DNA of 64,000 nt from Castanea sativa (GCF_040712315.1 NC_134017.1:48109636-48173635), one strand, 5' to 3'. Numbered from the stretch's first letter, positions 1 to 12,166 are shown. Notes: generated from the sequence alone by a model not told the origin. A program made the numbers and translations.

Positions 1-457
1 ATTAATGAGGAAGTGATGCTTGAGCATAAGAGTTTAGCCCTACAGCTACTTTCAAAGACTTCAGGGAAGGGCTGATGGGACAAGTATCCAAACCAATAAT
101 CTAATCCATACGTGGAGGATGTAGAGAGGAAGAAGGATGATATAAAAGAAGGGGGAGACATTCAAGGAAGAGGAGATAGGAGAAACGAAAAAGGAAAACA
201 CTATAAATTGAATATTTGTAATCTGTTTTTAAGAAAGGAAAAATATAAGAACAAGCTCCTCGGCTCGAGTCCGAGGACAAATTTCCATCATAGAAACTAG
301 TCCATCTTTGTCATTTTGTGATCTTGGGCCACTGCCTTTGTTAGCTAAGCTCATAAGAAACTAGATTTCAAACCCACTCTTTACAAATTTATTGTATCGG
401 CTCTTTGGGCCTATACCATTCCTATTTTTGGGTTTAGGTACAATTTGTGACCTTACA
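1..457 (+). repeat. Partial 5' LTR of TE-A
   Basis: Positions 1-457 align with 11716-12166, and both stretches end in TTACA. The first ~350 bp of the LTR lie outside the window. There are many substitutions and a small indel between the copies, roughly 8 percent by eye. Confidence 0.9.
141..148 (+). promoter_or_regulatory. Likely LTR TATA box
   Basis: TATAAAAG is present here and is kept in the 3' LTR near 11850. It lies in the part of the LTR where transcription normally starts. Its use is inferred. Confidence 0.4.
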
Positions 458-477
458 ATTGGTGCCGTCTGTGGGAA
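458..477 (+). other. Primer-binding site of TE-A
   Basis: ATTGGTGCCGTCTGTGGGAA follows directly on the LTR end. TE-B has the same site in the form TTGGCGCCGTCTGTGGG, so TE-A carries a C-to-T change at the GGCGCC core. It would pair with the 3' end of a cellular tRNA that primes reverse transcription; I do not name which tRNA. Confidence 0.85.
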
Positions 478-510
478 ATCTTGGTGTTTGTTTGAGTTTA
501 ACATTCAACT

Positions 511-1462
511 ATGGTAGGTTCAGGTCCTCACCAGGCGAAGTTTATGGGGGTCCCAACGTCAGGAGCGTTCCCTCAATCTTGAGTGAGGCAGAAACCGGGA
601 GGGGAGTGCACATACTGCCCATACTAGCAAGAGTCAATCATTGAGTGGAAGTTGTGCCTCTCATGCAGAGCGTGCTAAAGCCATGCAGCTGGAGATCGAT
701 CATTTGAAGAGAAAGCTACGCCATAGGCAACGAAAAGGAACCCCCTCCACTTCTGACCCTTCTTTTGGTGATGATGGAGATAGTAGCTATAGGCCCAGAT
801 CAAGAACTCCCCCTAGTGAGTCATATTCGTGTGAAGGGGATAGCCTGCTTGACCACAAAAAGAAAAGTTTGTCTTGCAAATGCCTGGGAAACGACGCTAT
901 GAACAGGGCGTTGAACCAAATTGCTAAATCACCTTTCACATGCCGTATTGAGGAGGGTAAACTTCCTCGGCAGTTCACTCAACCAACGTTCACCTTGTAC
1001 AATGGACGAACAGGCCCTGTAGAGCATGTGAACCACTTCAATCAGAGGATGGCCGTACCCTCCAGGAATGAAGCTTTGATGTGCAAAATGTTCCCATCCA
1101 GTTTGGGACTTGTGGCAATGAGGTGGTTTAACAGCTTGGGAGTAGGTTCTATAGATTCCTTTAAGGGACTTGCCCGGGCATTTGGGTCCCGCTTTATTAC
1201 GTGTAGTAGGGTTCCTTGGCCCTTGGACTCCTTGTTGTCTATGACTATGCAAGAAGGAGAAACTTTGAAAATGTATTTAGATATATCTTGGGAGACGTTC
1301 AATGAGATTGATGGGGATTTTGATGATGTGGTCATAAGAACTTTCAAGGTCAGCCTGCTTGCCAAGCATGGTCTGAGGAAATCATTAACAGGAAAGCCGG
1401 TTAATAATGTACACTGGCTTATGGACCGCACTGACAAATATAAGAGGGTCGAGAAGGATTGA
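511..1462 (+). pseudogene. gag: Gag of TE-A (capsid region), broken
   Basis: The open stretch 641-1462 (273 aa) carries the retrotransposon Gag core: a Lys/Arg-rich start, then FTQPTFTLYNGRTGPVEHV and the MRWFNSL motif, matching Gag of TE-B closely. The likely start is the ATG at 511, which opens with MVGSG like the start of TE-B Gag (MAGVGS), but stops interrupt the first ~130 bases. Gag forms the virus-like particle. The frame ends in a stop after VEKD, where TE-B continues for about 18 codons. It is non-functional as it stands. Confidence 0.85.
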
Positions 1463-2560
1463 CAATGAAGTAAGGGTAAGGGGAAGATGGTCCCTTATGA
1501 CAGGAGGGACTTCAGGTCGAATCAGTTCAATAATAATCGTCAACGGTGAGATCTGGGCAGCCAGAGGGTGTTGTGGCACCACAAGCAGTTAACTTATTTT
1601 TTCGAGAACTAGTGCATCAAATCCTGGAGAAAATCAAGAATAAACCTTTTTTCTAGTGGCCAAACAAAATGGGAGGGGATCCCACAAGGTGTAACCAAAG
1701 TCTTCATTGTTAATACCATCAGGAGTGATGGCATACTACAGAGGATTGTAGAACTCTATAGGGGTCACTTGGAGCAGTTTGTATGAGGAGGTAAGCTAAA
1801 GCAATTCATATACCATCCCGTTGGACAGGGCGGCCAGGCAAGGTCAGGATTTCAGAGGGATACTTCTTCAAAACCACCTATAGGCATAATCAATGTTGTT
1901 CTTGCCACACCAAGAAGAATTAGTTTCCACCATTCCATGGTAATATCTGTAGCCCAGCCACTTGAAGGAGAATGCTACCCCGAACCCAAAAGGAGCAGAA
2001 CGGATGGCCGACCAACACTGAGTTTCTCTGATGATGACAAGCCGGGTACTCTACAACCACACAATGACGTATTAGTGGTTACCCTTAGGATAAGAGGATA
2101 CAAGGCGAAACGAGTGATGGTTGATTAAGGTAGTAGGACGGAAATTATGTACCCAGATCTTTATAAGGGTTTAGGGCTAAAACTGGGAGATTTAACCAAT
2201 TATGATTCACCTTTAATAAATTTCCATGGGAAACTATTTATACCAATGGGTAGCTACCAGTGCAAATTGGGACGGTAACAGTAGATGTCAACTTCATAGT
2301 GGTGGATGTTTTTTCCCCCTACACAGCTATTGTGGCAAGAACCTGGCTTCATGCCATGAGAGCTGTCTCCTCTACCTTGCATTTGAAGGTAAAGTATTCG
2401 TCTGGTGACTAGGTGGAAGAGCTGAGAGGAAGCCAACCTATGGCCAGGCAGTGCATGATGGTCGCTGTTAGGCACTAAACCGAGGCAGAGTCTTCGACGT
2501 CAACCAAGAAAAGTTTGTAGCAATCAAAAGAGCCAACATCAATTGGCGTTACGGCAGAAG
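1463..2560 (+). pseudogene. Gag C-terminal part and aspartic protease of TE-A, degraded
   Basis: Fragments matching TE-B are spread over several frames. The best is at 1937-2250, where LVVTLRIRGYKAKRVMVD is followed by a stop in place of Gln, at the catalytic D-Q-G of the protease. Downstream, frames matching the protease end (RPWLH-like, here RTWLHAM) and a GSQPMARQC linker are seen. The protease cuts Gag-Pol in family members. Several shifts and stops make this copy dead. Confidence 0.7.
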
Positions 2561-2577
2561 GGACGGAGTGTGAGGAA

Positions 2578-3465
2578 TTGGAAAGAATTATAATAGTTGA
2601 TGATAAGGAAAAGTATTTTCAAGTCAAATCTCAACTACTTCCTCAGGAGAAGGAAGAGTTGATGATGTTCTTGAAGGAAAATATTGATGTGTTTGCCTGG
2701 AACTCTTATGAGGTTCTTGGGGTGGATCTGAGCTTCATTTGCCATCATCTGAACTTTAATCTAGCTGTAGTACCGAGGAAACAACCACCTTGATGTTCAT
2801 CCTAAGAGCATTCCGAGGTTGTCAAAGAAGAGGTGATCAAGCTCAAACAGGTCGGAGCTATCAAGGAAGTATTTTATCCTAAGTGGTTGGCTAATATAGT
2901 GGTAGTGAAAAAGAAGAATGGGAAGTGGAAAGTATGTATAGACTTTACAGATTTGAACAAGGCTTGTCCCAAAGAGCCTTTCCCATCGCTTCGTATAGAT
3001 TAGTTGGTGGGTGCCACTGCTGGGCATTCTTGGATGAGTTTTCTAGATACTTTTCAAGGTTATCACCAAATACCTTTGGCATTGGATGATCAAGAGAAAA
3101 CAACCTTCGTCACTTTCACTGGAAATTATCATTACAAGGTAATGCCCTTTGGTTTAAAAAACCCAGGGGCTACTTATCAAAGGATGATGACCAGGATGTT
3201 TGAGCCAAAACTAGGTAAAACTATTGAGGTCTATGTGGATGACATGGTAGTGAAGAGTAAAGTGGCGTCCGCGCATGTGGGAGACCTAAATGACACCTTT
3301 CAGAAACTAAGAAAATATAAGCTGCGCCTTAATGCTTCTAAATTTTCCTTTGGTGTGGGATCAAGTAAATTTCTAGGTTATATGGTCACTTATCGTGAAA
3401 TTGAAGTTAACCCTGCGCAGGTTAGAGCAATTAATAGCTTGCAGCCACCTTGGAATCCCAAGTAA
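2578..3465 (+). pseudogene. Reverse transcriptase of TE-A, broken
   Basis: Segments at 2578-2793, 2794-3003 and 3004-3465 together give a Ty3/gypsy reverse transcriptase. Visible motifs are DFTDLNKACP, FLDTFQGYHQIPL, VMPFGLKNPGATYQ and the catalytic YVDD at 3232-3243, which is intact. In-frame stops are a TGA at 2791-2793 (Arg in TE-B) and a TAG near 3001 (Gln in TE-B). The enzyme copies element RNA into DNA. It cannot be made whole from this copy. Confidence 0.9.
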
Positions 3466-3474
3466 GTTTAGAAT

Positions 3475-4390
3475 TTGACAAGGATGATTGCTGCCTTAAA
3501 CCGGTTTATTTCTCGGTCTACGGACAGATGTAGGCCTTTCTTCCAATTGTTGAATAAGTGGAAGGGATTTGAATGGACCAAGGAGTGCGCTTTAGCCTTT
3601 CAGCAGCTTAGAGTATATCTTTCTCGACCAACTATTATGTCTCAGCTCGAGGTGGATGAAGTTTTATTCGCCTACATTGTTGTGGCTCATCATGCCGTTA
3701 GTCTGGTGCTGATACGGGTTGATGGTGGTGTACAGAGGTCAGTTTATTATGTAAGTAAGTCATTACATGAGGTCGAGATGCATTATTTATCGTTGGAAAA
3801 AGCTATTCTAGTAGTGGTGCATGCTACGCATAAACTTCTCCATTACTTCCAATCCCATACAGTTGTTGTTTTAACTCAACTTTCTCTTAGGTTAATACTT
3901 CAAAGCATCGACTACATGGGAAGGATTTCCAAATGGGGTATCATCTTGGGAGCTTTTGACATCAAGTGTATACCTCGTACCTCGATAAAAGGCCAAGTCC
4001 TTGCTGATTTGGTGGCTTAATTCGCTGAGCCCTCGTTAGAAGAAAATGCCAAGATGTTGGGCATGGATGAAAAATTAGTTGGCACAATCTCCCTAAAGGA
4101 ACATCTGTTGTGGAAAGTGTATATGGATGGCATTGCAAATAAAAAAAGGATCAGGAGTGGGGCTGGTTGTGATCTCTCTGGAGAGAATCGTTATTGAGAA
4201 ATCTTTGAGGTTGAACTTTTCAGCCACAAATAATGAGGCCGAGTATGAGGCTCTCTTAGTAGGGATGATTATGGTTCAAAGGATGGGAGGAAAGATGGTG
4301 GAGATGTTCTCGGATTCGAGGCTGGTTGTAGGCCAAGTAAAAGGGGAACTAGAGGCCAGGGATCCGAGGATGCAGGAGTATTTAAACTAG
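3475..4390 (+). pseudogene. Tandem RNase H modules of TE-A
   Basis: The first part (3475-4020) is the usual Ty3/gypsy RNase H-like connection, with VYYVSKSLHEVE and LEKAILVVVHATHKL, and it lacks a convincing full set of acidic residues. The second part (about 4069-4390) is a separate RNase H fold with NNEAEYEALL and SDSRLVVGQV, resembling the archaeal-type RNase H that plant Tat elements gained. The segment ends in a TAG at 4388-4390, at the same place where TE-B also has a TAG. Confidence 0.8.
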
Positions 4391-5832
4391 GTTCGACATT
4401 TACAATTAAAGTTTGAGTCTTTCATCTTAGTGCAAGTCCCCAAAAGCAAAAATACCCATGCAGACTCTCTTGCCACGTTGGCAACATCCTCGGCACAAAG
4501 CTTACCTCTGGTTATCTTGGTGGAAGACTTGTGTAGACCTAATGAGATGAATGGGAATGCAGTCTGTGTTCATCAAACTCGAGTAGGGCCTAGTTGGATG
4601 GACTCCATTGTGCTGTTTCTTAAAGAAGATGTCTTACCTGAAGAGAGGTCCGAAGCTGACAAAGTGCAAAGAAAGGCTCCTTGATTTTGGTTATCCAAGG
4701 ACCAAAAGCTGTACAAACGCTCTTTTTCTGGACCATACCTATTGTGTATACACCCTGAGGCAACCGAGTTACTATTGGAAGAATTATATGAAGGAATTTG
4801 TGGAAGCCACATAGAGGGTAGATCTTTATCTCATAAGGCACTAACCCAAGGGTAATGGTGGCCAAATATGCAGAGAAAAGCACAAGAGTATGTAAAGAAG
4901 TGCGATCAGTTTTAGAGGTTTGCTCCGAATATTCATCAACTAGGGGCGTCCTCAATCCTCTGTCTAGTCCTTGGCCTTTTACTCAATGGGGCTTGGATAT
5001 TGTAGGACCTTTCCCTAAAACAACAGGGAATAGGAGATGGCTACTGGTTGGCATAGATTACTTCACTAAGTGGGTTGAAGCTAAGCTATTATCAAATATT
5101 AGGAATTTAGATGCAAAAAAGTTCGTCTGGAGAAATATCGTCACCTGTTTTGGAGTTCCTTGTACCCTCATCTCAGACAATGGCCTTCAGTTTGATAGCG
5201 AGTCCTTTAGGAGATACTGTTATGATTTGGGCATTACAAACAAATATTCCACCCCGGCTTATCCACAGGAAAATGGATAGGCTGAGGCTGTCAACAAAGT
5301 AATAGTGAATGGGCTCAAGAAGAGGTTGGATGATGCTAAGGAAAAATGGGTGGAAGAGTTACCACACATTTTATGGATGTATCGTACTACACCTCAAAGA
5401 TCAACAGGCGAGACACCCTTTTCAATGACCTATGGGGCCGAGGCTATAATTTCTCTTGAAATTGGTTTCCCAACATTGAGGACGAGCTCTTTCACTCCAG
5501 ACAATAACGATGAGTTATTGGGAAGAAGTTTGGATTTGGTTGAAGAACGAAGAGAAAATGTCATGATTCAACTGGCGTACTATTAACATAAGCTCAAACA
5601 AGGCTATGATTCACATGTGAAGTTCAGGCCACTAGTGCCAGGGGATTTGGTATTAAGGAAAGTGTTAGGTACTGCAAAAAATCCGGCATGGGGAAAATTA
5701 GGGCCTAACGGGGAAGGGTCATATCGTATTACCTCGGTAGTAGAGATAGGGGCATATTATCTAGAAGACTTAGATAAAAAAGTTGTACCACGCCCATGGA
5801 ATGTAAATAATCTGCGAAGGTATTATTATTAA
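4391..5832 (+). pseudogene. Integrase of TE-A, broken
   Basis: The zinc-binding region is spread over frames from about 4430 to 4920. The core holds WGLDIVGPFP (first Asp) and LISDNGLQFDS (second Asp). The third motif PQENG is followed by a TAG at 5278-5280 in place of Gln, just before the catalytic Glu. A further TAA lies at 5584-5586. The C-terminal part (GDLVLRKVLG, AWGKLGPNGEG, RPWNVNNLRRYYY) ends at 5832. Integrase inserts the DNA copy into the genome; this one is dead. Confidence 0.88.
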
Positions 5833-5837
5833 TAAAA

Positions 5838-6430
5838 ATCCTTCTTATCATATGTCGTTTATAATATTTCATACTTTCTTTAAGTATCAAATAGAATCTT
5901 GGCTATCCCTGGCTCCTCGGATCACATGTCTTGGATAAATTGATATTTCACAACATTTTTCTAAGTATCATACAGAACCTTAGCTATGCTTGGCTCCTTG
6001 GACCACATTCCTTGGGTAAATTGATATTTCACAACATTTTTCTAAGTGTTAAACAGAACCTTAGTTATGTCTGGTTCCTCGAACTATCTACTTTGGGTAA
6101 ATTAACACTATAAGTTATTTTTCTAAGTATCAAACAGAACCTTAGCTATGCCTGGCTCCTCGGACCACATACCTTGGGTAAATTGATATTTCACAACATT
6201 TTTCTAAGTGTTAAACAGAACCTTAGTTATGTCTAGTTTCTCGGACCATCTACTTTGGGTAAATTAACATTGTAAGTTATTTTTATAAGCATCAAATAGA
6301 ACCGTGGCTATGTCTGGCTCCTCGGACCACATACCTTAGGTAAATTGATATTTCACCATATTTTCCTAAGTGTTAAGCAAAACCCTTTGGTTCCTCGAAC
6401 CATCCACTTTGGGTCAACTAACACCTAAGG
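5838..6430 (+). repeat. 81-bp tandem repeat of TE-A
   Basis: The phrase GGCTCCTCGGACCACAT and variants recur at 5911, 5992, 6073, 6154, 6235 and 6316, exactly 81 bp apart, with a shorter last unit at 6389. Alternate units are more alike, so a 162-bp pair may be the unit that spread. TE-B has a related array at the same place between integrase and the antisense gene. Confidence 0.88.
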
Positions 6431-6954
6431 TTGATCTTGATTATGTTTAGCCATTCTAATTGCATATCTTGGGGACTCCCAAAATAGTGATCTGAACAGA
6501 TGGGAGTTCATGAGCATCACTTAAAGCATCTGTGAGTATATCTAGCCTATCTGTTGTCTGGTCAATACCTGATTACTTCCTTAAGATTATAGGTCTATAG
6601 TGAATGATGCGAATGATTGTTCTGTTGAGATGTATGGATTTTGCAGTTACAAAAGTGTTTTGCTAACTTGGTTGACTTACTAACTTTTGATTCTGTTGAT
6701 TAATTAGAGAGGAATCATCATTTATGCAAATGACAAATTTAGGCATATGTCATTGTCCTACTAATTAGGTACCAAGCAAAATAGAAATTATACGAGGAAA
6801 AGATACAAACATCATAAACATAAAAGAAAAACTTGTCATTTTTAATAATCTAAAGCCTTGTGAAAAGGAAATTTACTTACAAGATATCTAATTACATTAA
6901 TAAAAAATAAAAAAAAAACTACTAAATCTAAAAGAAGGAACAAACAAGGACAAG
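6431..6954. other. AT-rich spacer in TE-A, nothing recognised
   Basis: No reading frame, repeat or motif stands out between the tandem repeat and the 3' end of the antisense gene. It may hold that gene's 3' untranslated region. Confidence 0.5.
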
Positions 6955-9631
6955 TCATGGCTTTGTCTTTCTCACAATTTTGTCCTTGGAAGTCTTTGAA
7001 GGATGGTTAAGAGCCATGCTATCAGAAGCAAGCCTTTTGCCCTTTGGGTCCTCCTTGGTGGTGATAGGAAGGGTTGCTAGGACAATTTCCATTGACTGGG
7101 TAGCTCCCTTCTCCTTGGCAAGCTCCTTACGGGCAGTGGGGGGCTGAGCAGCATCATAAGCCACCTCTTTAGTTGTTTCAGTTGGTTGCCCGGTGGCTTC
7201 AGGCTGCTTTACCTCCTTGGACTGATGTCCAGTGGAAGGAAGGGCTTCAACTGAGTTGTCCTTTCTAGCATCTGCTCCCTGGGAGGCAGTATCAGCCTTA
7301 GGGATAAATGGAACAGAAGCCTAGATCGCTGGGGGATAGTAAACATTTTCTGTCCTCTAGAGGACAGAAGAGGCATCAACCCCAACCTGGGTAAGTGCCT
7401 CACCTTCAACCTGAGGTTTTCCTCAGTCTTAGCCACACTAGCCTCATATCCATCCTACTCGGCTTGATCCCTTGCCTTCTCGGCTTCCTCTTTAGCCTTT
7501 ATTGCTTCTTCATTGGCTTTATTAGCTTCCTCCTTGGCCTTCTTAGACTCCCTCAGACTCTTATTGAGGGCCTCTATTTATTTCTTCACTGCCGCATAGT
7601 CCTTGTTGGCCTGGCGAAGCTGCAGATGATGAGTCTCAACCTACTTCTTAGTCATCTTTAGAGCTGCCTCGACGCTCTTTTTCTCGCTTTCTGCTAAGTT
7701 TAGCTGGGGAACGACCTCTTGCTGCTTCTTCTCTGCCACCTTAAAGGTCTTCTGGGTGGCAATTCGCTTGGCTTCCTTATCCTTCATTGCTCTGTGTGAG
7801 GTGATAATTATCTCCTTAGCCCTATGAGCAGATTGGACGACTTATTCACAAAAATAAAAAGGAACAAAGGGGCATAGTCAGGTCAGAAAAACTAAGTATA
7901 GACAAAAAGTTTTTTTAAAAAAAAAGAGTGAAAGGTGGAGAAGAGTTGGATAGCAATCTTACCATGGCAAGCTCCTTCTTCAACGTCATGAAGACCTTAT
8001 GCTTCCTCATCTGCCCCAGCTTAGCCATATCTTTAGGCAACAAAAGAGCTTACTCTAATGCGTCAACGCACGTAGGCAACAGTTCTTGAGTCAGAACTTC
8101 TAATGGAGGTGTTGACTGCGACAGCATGATCATCTAGGATCATGGCTGGAGCCTAAACCGGAGCAAATGCAGGGACTTGAACCTCAGGCCTCTTCTCCAA
8201 GGCCATCTGAGATGTGCAGGGCTGCTTGGCCCTTTTTTGGGGCTCAATTTCCTTTGAAGGAAGACTTTTTCCCCCCTCCACCACATCTTTGCCCTTAGGC
8301 TGATCCCTTTTTCTTTTGAGATCAGCTTAATTGGTACGTTGGGGCTGAGTGGGTGGAAGGGAGGGAAGTTTGGGCTATTTAGATTTCCCTAGCTCTTGGT
8401 CCTTGGGGGAGGGAGATTTGGTCTTGGCCATCTTACTTGGCTTTTGACCCCCCACCTGGGACTCCATTCTATCCTTGAGGCTCTGTTTGGTTCTACGTTG
8501 GGTCCCCATTGCACTCGGACTGATGGTTTCTTCTTGCGAGTGATTTACTTGTTCTGAGGATGTGATGCTGAGGTCACCGACTAGACTTCCTGGGGAAGAG
8601 AGTAGATCGAACGCTTTAAAGTCGTCCTTGGAGTTCGAAACTTCAACTACTTCCTCCTCTTCCTTGATAATAGGCTGGGAGGAGGTTGCTTCACCGGTTA
8701 TATGTTGAGGTGGAAAAGGTATTGTAGGGATGCCATCTGGTATAGGTTGTGTGGTAAGAGTACCTTTGGGGATAAGAGTGCCCTCAGGAAGAAGGAAACC
8801 CTCAACAGCAACACTTATCCGGTGTAGGCATGGATCTTTTACTCTGATCACACACTTCGACGCTTGGAAAGATTTGGAGAAGGGAGTGTAGCCTAGGATC
8901 AAATGTGCTGCTCGAACTTGATTACCGGTGTGAATGAACACTTCAGCTTTCAGTATCTCGTCTAACTTCGGCTGGTTGACAAGACTTAAGCTCGGAATAG
9001 CAACGCGTTTGTCTGTAAAACCATCAAGAAAAACAGGATTAAATCAAAAGAAAATTTCTATATAGACATAAATTAAAGAAAAAGAAGAGGGGGTGATTAT
9101 AAATAGTTGACCTAAACCTAGAGGCCCCCCTGGTTCCCCTTCACTCGTCCGACAGGGGAGGCCATTGTGCCATTCCCCAGATACAATCAGAAAATCTTTT
9201 TTTAGGCCTTTGTTGGAGTCGGGGAGGCATTGAATGAGTCTAACCTTAGGATACCTAGATTTTAGGTAGTATCACTGCCCCGTTAGATGATGGAGATTGT
9301 AAATCCAATTAATGTCGTGATGGGTGAGTTCCAAACCCATCCTTTCATTGAGCGCATCTACACAACCTAGGATTCTAAACATGTTTGGGGCGCATTGGGT
9401 TGGAGCTAATCTATGGGCTCTAAGATAATCCCTAGTGACTGTCCTTATCAAGATTTTCATCCCTTCCTATATAAAAGTGATTATCGGGATTACTACTTCT
9501 CCCTCCCGCCTTTTCTCGTGCCATTCTCCTTCCTTACAGTACCTAATGGACACCCCCGGTGGAATCCTATACAGAGCTTTAAACTCCTCTATTTTTTCCT
9601 CAGAGTCAACCAAAGAAGCAAATCTACCCAT
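6955..9631 (-). pseudogene. Antisense gene of TE-A (Tat-type extra ORF), broken
   Basis: Read on the minus strand from an ATG at 9631-9629 (MGRFASLVDSEE), this matches the antisense gene of TE-B in order: an N-terminal domain with TRDYLRAHRL, CAPNMFRILGCVDALNER and YYLKSR, an intron ending in a splice acceptor near 9013, an exon with AAHLILGY, an acidic and Ser-rich linker (8375-8800), a Lys/Glu/Ala-rich coiled-coil stretch (about 7830-7400), and a basic tail ending at 6955. The N-terminal domain resembles the plant 'putative gypsy-type transposon' domain. Its role is unknown. Several stops break it, including one within the first exon after the ITFI stretch. Such antisense ORFs are known in Tat elements. 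Confidence 0.75.
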
Positions 9632-9837
9632 TTTCTAAGGAGGTTTGAAGGTAATAAAATGGTAAAGAGAGGGATGAGGAGCCGAGGAGAAAAAGACAGA
9701 AAAAAGAGAAGTAGATGAAAAGAAAATAAAGGAGGAGACTATGTAGACTTACACAGGACAGACCACTCTCCTCGGATTAGTTCTTGGAAGCTGTGAAGGC
9801 ACGAGTAGGTTAGGTAGATGTGCAGGTTCAGCGTATG

Positions 9838-11022
9838 CAGTGGCGACTCCAAGATTTTTTTTAAGGGGGTTTAATAATGATAGAGCAAGAAATTTGTCAT
9901 GGGAGTAAATAAAAAATAAAATGATTTTTTTCCTGTACATACAATTTCCATATTATATACAATAATCTAAAATAGTATTCTGAATACAATTCAGTATATA
10001 ATACAACTATATTGTACAATAATATAAAAAAGTTATTAATAGTTTAAAGATTAGTAATACAACAAATATATTAAATAATTAATCATACATTTTTGTCAAA
10101 TTAATAATGACTTATTATATTTATATGTATGATCAATTAAATAAAAATATATGATAAAGAAGGATACTAACACACCTAAGAGTAGAACTAGGAGTAATGT
10201 GAAACAAAGAAAATAAATAGTAACTAATATAAGTTTTTACTTTTGAAGTGTATGGCTTTTTTTATTTTTTATTTTTTTTATAATCATGTATGGCTTTTAT
10301 TTATTTTTATTTATTTATTTTGATGAGCATGTATGGCTTTTTAATCATACATGTGACCGCTCTCTTGGAATTTGAGCAAGTACTAAAAAACTTCTTGGAC
10401 TTAAAAATCTATAGAGTATTTATCAAACAATTTGATCAAATAAAGAGAAAAACTAAAAAAATACATAAGAAAGAAAGAGAGATAAAGAGAATGGGAAAGA
10501 ATCACCAATTTAGATAGAGATATATTGGTTGTAATAGTAGTGTAATTTTTTGCTTATGGAGAAAAAAAGTGCATGAAAAAACAACTTCATTTTGCTGTCA
10601 ATAGTAAAGTAAGTCAGAGTCCTGCAGAGAATATACATATATACTTTTAAGAAATGAGCAAAAATGAAACTTTTTTTTTTAATAATATTCAATACACAAT
10701 ATGTTCACAAAAATTTTATAACAAAATCTAGGTGGTAAGTTGTTAATGGTAGGTAAAAAGTGATGTTAATTATGGGTCCAAATAAAAACCAATTAAAACT
10801 TGTCATATAACATTTATTGTGAAAATATTGTGAAAGTAGCATTAAGATGGCCATATTCAAATTTATTTTATTTGGCTTTAAATAAAATATAGGGTCAGGT
10901 GTTCAAAATTTTATTTTAAAGGGTCAAAACAAAAGTTAAAAAAATTTATATATATAAAAATTTTTTTTGACAAGTTAGGAGGTTCATTTGAACCCCCTGG
11001 TTCTAACATAGTGCCGTCCCCG
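9838..11022. mobile_element. hAT-like non-autonomous element nested in TE-A
   Basis: The left end CAGTGGCGACTCCAAGA is the widespread plant hAT terminus. The right end, read inverted, starts CGGGGACGGCACTATG, with an inner GGGGGTTCAAATGAACC echo of the left end. Perfect 8-bp copies of AGCGTATG flank it at 9830-9837 and 11023-11030, as expected for hAT. The 1,185-bp interior is AT-rich, and I find no transposase motif. It lies just upstream of the antisense gene of TE-A. Confidence 0.85.
10698..10837. repeat. Small MITE-like segment inside the hAT element
   Basis: The ends ATGTTCACAAAAATTTTATA and ATTGTGAAAATATTGTGAAA are roughly inverted. The same family appears at 44318-44483, where TACAATATTTTCACAA and its inverse are clearer. 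Confidence 0.4.
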
Positions 11023-11030
11023 AGCGTATG

Positions 11031-11337
11031 AGTGCAAAAGTGAGATAAGAAATTGATTTAGACAATTTTCATATCAAAGAGGAGCTGCAAGCGGGAAAAT
11101 TCCCGCTTGGGTTTTGATAAAATCCACAACCGTTGGATTTAACATCACGCCATACAACGTGGGGGACATAAAGGCGTAAAAATTTAATTGTGGACATGTC
11201 TCGTGTGTAGAAGCGTTAGGAACGTGCCTCGGGTAGTTGAAAAGGCATATGCACAGTTAGATATGATGTATGACGGGCCGGAACAATTATGGTGAGAAAT
11301 ATTGAGATCCTCCTTTCTTCTCGAGGAGCCAGAAATA
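11031..11337. other. Residual TE-A sequence between the hAT and the polypurine tract
   Basis: This continues the TE-A region upstream of the antisense gene start. It corresponds in position to 49505-49990 of TE-B and may hold the promoter of the antisense gene. No clear TATA box is seen. Confidence 0.4.
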
Positions 11338-11355
11338 AGAATCTCGAGGGGCTAT
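11338..11355 (+). other. Polypurine tract of TE-A
   Basis: AGAATCTCGAGGGGCTAT lies directly before the 3' LTR. It matches GAGGGGCTAT at the same place in TE-B. It primes plus-strand synthesis in this class. Confidence 0.75.
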
Positions 11356-12166
11356 TGTAGGGACGATAAATCCAGTATTATATGTATATGTGCCTATTGG
11401 GCCAGAGGCCCAATATGAGGACATTAAATAGTCTGAGGATGAGGAAATATCTACCTAAGAGGCCGTATTGGTGAGTAAAGAGGTAAAGTCTGATTAAGAT
11501 CATCCAAGAAGGTGGTTCGAGGAGGAATCATTTCTTGGCAAAATCAAGCCAAGGTAGGAAGGTGTGGCCTACCATCCAGAAGCAATGTTTTAGGAGATCC
11601 TGCAAGTAAGGGTATACATCGTGGACGCATGGGACAAGGAAAGGGCTATGAAATATCTAAGATAAAACTGCTTCCACCGTATTAAATGCTCTGCAGCTAA
11701 CCCCCTGGCCGCATTAATGAGGAAGTGATGCCTGAGTATCAAAGTTCAGTCTTACAGCTACTTCCAAAGACTTCAGGGGCTGATGGAACAAGTATCCAAA
11801 CCAATAATCTGATCCATACATGGAAGATGTAGAAAGGAAGAAGGATAATATAAAAGAAGGAGGAGACATTCAAGGAAGAGGAGATTGGAGAAAGGAGAGA
11901 AGAAAACACTATAAATTGAATATTTGTAATCTGTCTTTAAGAAAAGAAAAATATAAGAACAAGCTCCTCAGCTTGAGTCTGAGGACAAGTTTCCATCATA
12001 GAAACTAGTCCATCTTTATCGTTTTATGATCTTGGGCCACTACCTTTGTTAGCTAAGCTTATAAGAAACTAGATTTCAAACCCACTTTCTACAAATTTAT
12101 TGTATTGGGCTCTTTGGGCCTATACCCTTCCTATTGTTGGGTTTAGGTACGAATTGTGATCTTACA
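11356..12166 (+). repeat. 3' LTR of TE-A, 811 bp
   Basis: It starts TGTAGGGACG and ends CTTACA. The last 451 bp align with 1-457. A run of ATT units follows directly, so the target duplication cannot be checked. Confidence 0.9.

Larger units (their letters stand above)
1..12166 (+). mobile_element. TE-A: degraded Ty3/gypsy Tat-lineage LTR retrotransposon, 5' end outside window
   Basis: The order seen is partial 5' LTR, primer-binding site, gag, protease, reverse transcriptase, two RNase H modules, integrase, tandem repeats, an antisense gene, polypurine tract and 3' LTR. Two successive RNase H modules, and an extra gene on the opposite strand between pol and the 3' LTR, are known traits of the plant Tat lineage (Retand/Ogre relatives). 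All sense reading frames are broken by stops and shifts, so the element cannot move by itself. An hAT element (9838-11022) sits inside it. The left end lies outside the window, so the target duplication cannot be read. By eye the two LTRs differ clearly more than those of TE-B, so TE-A is older. Confidence 0.92.
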
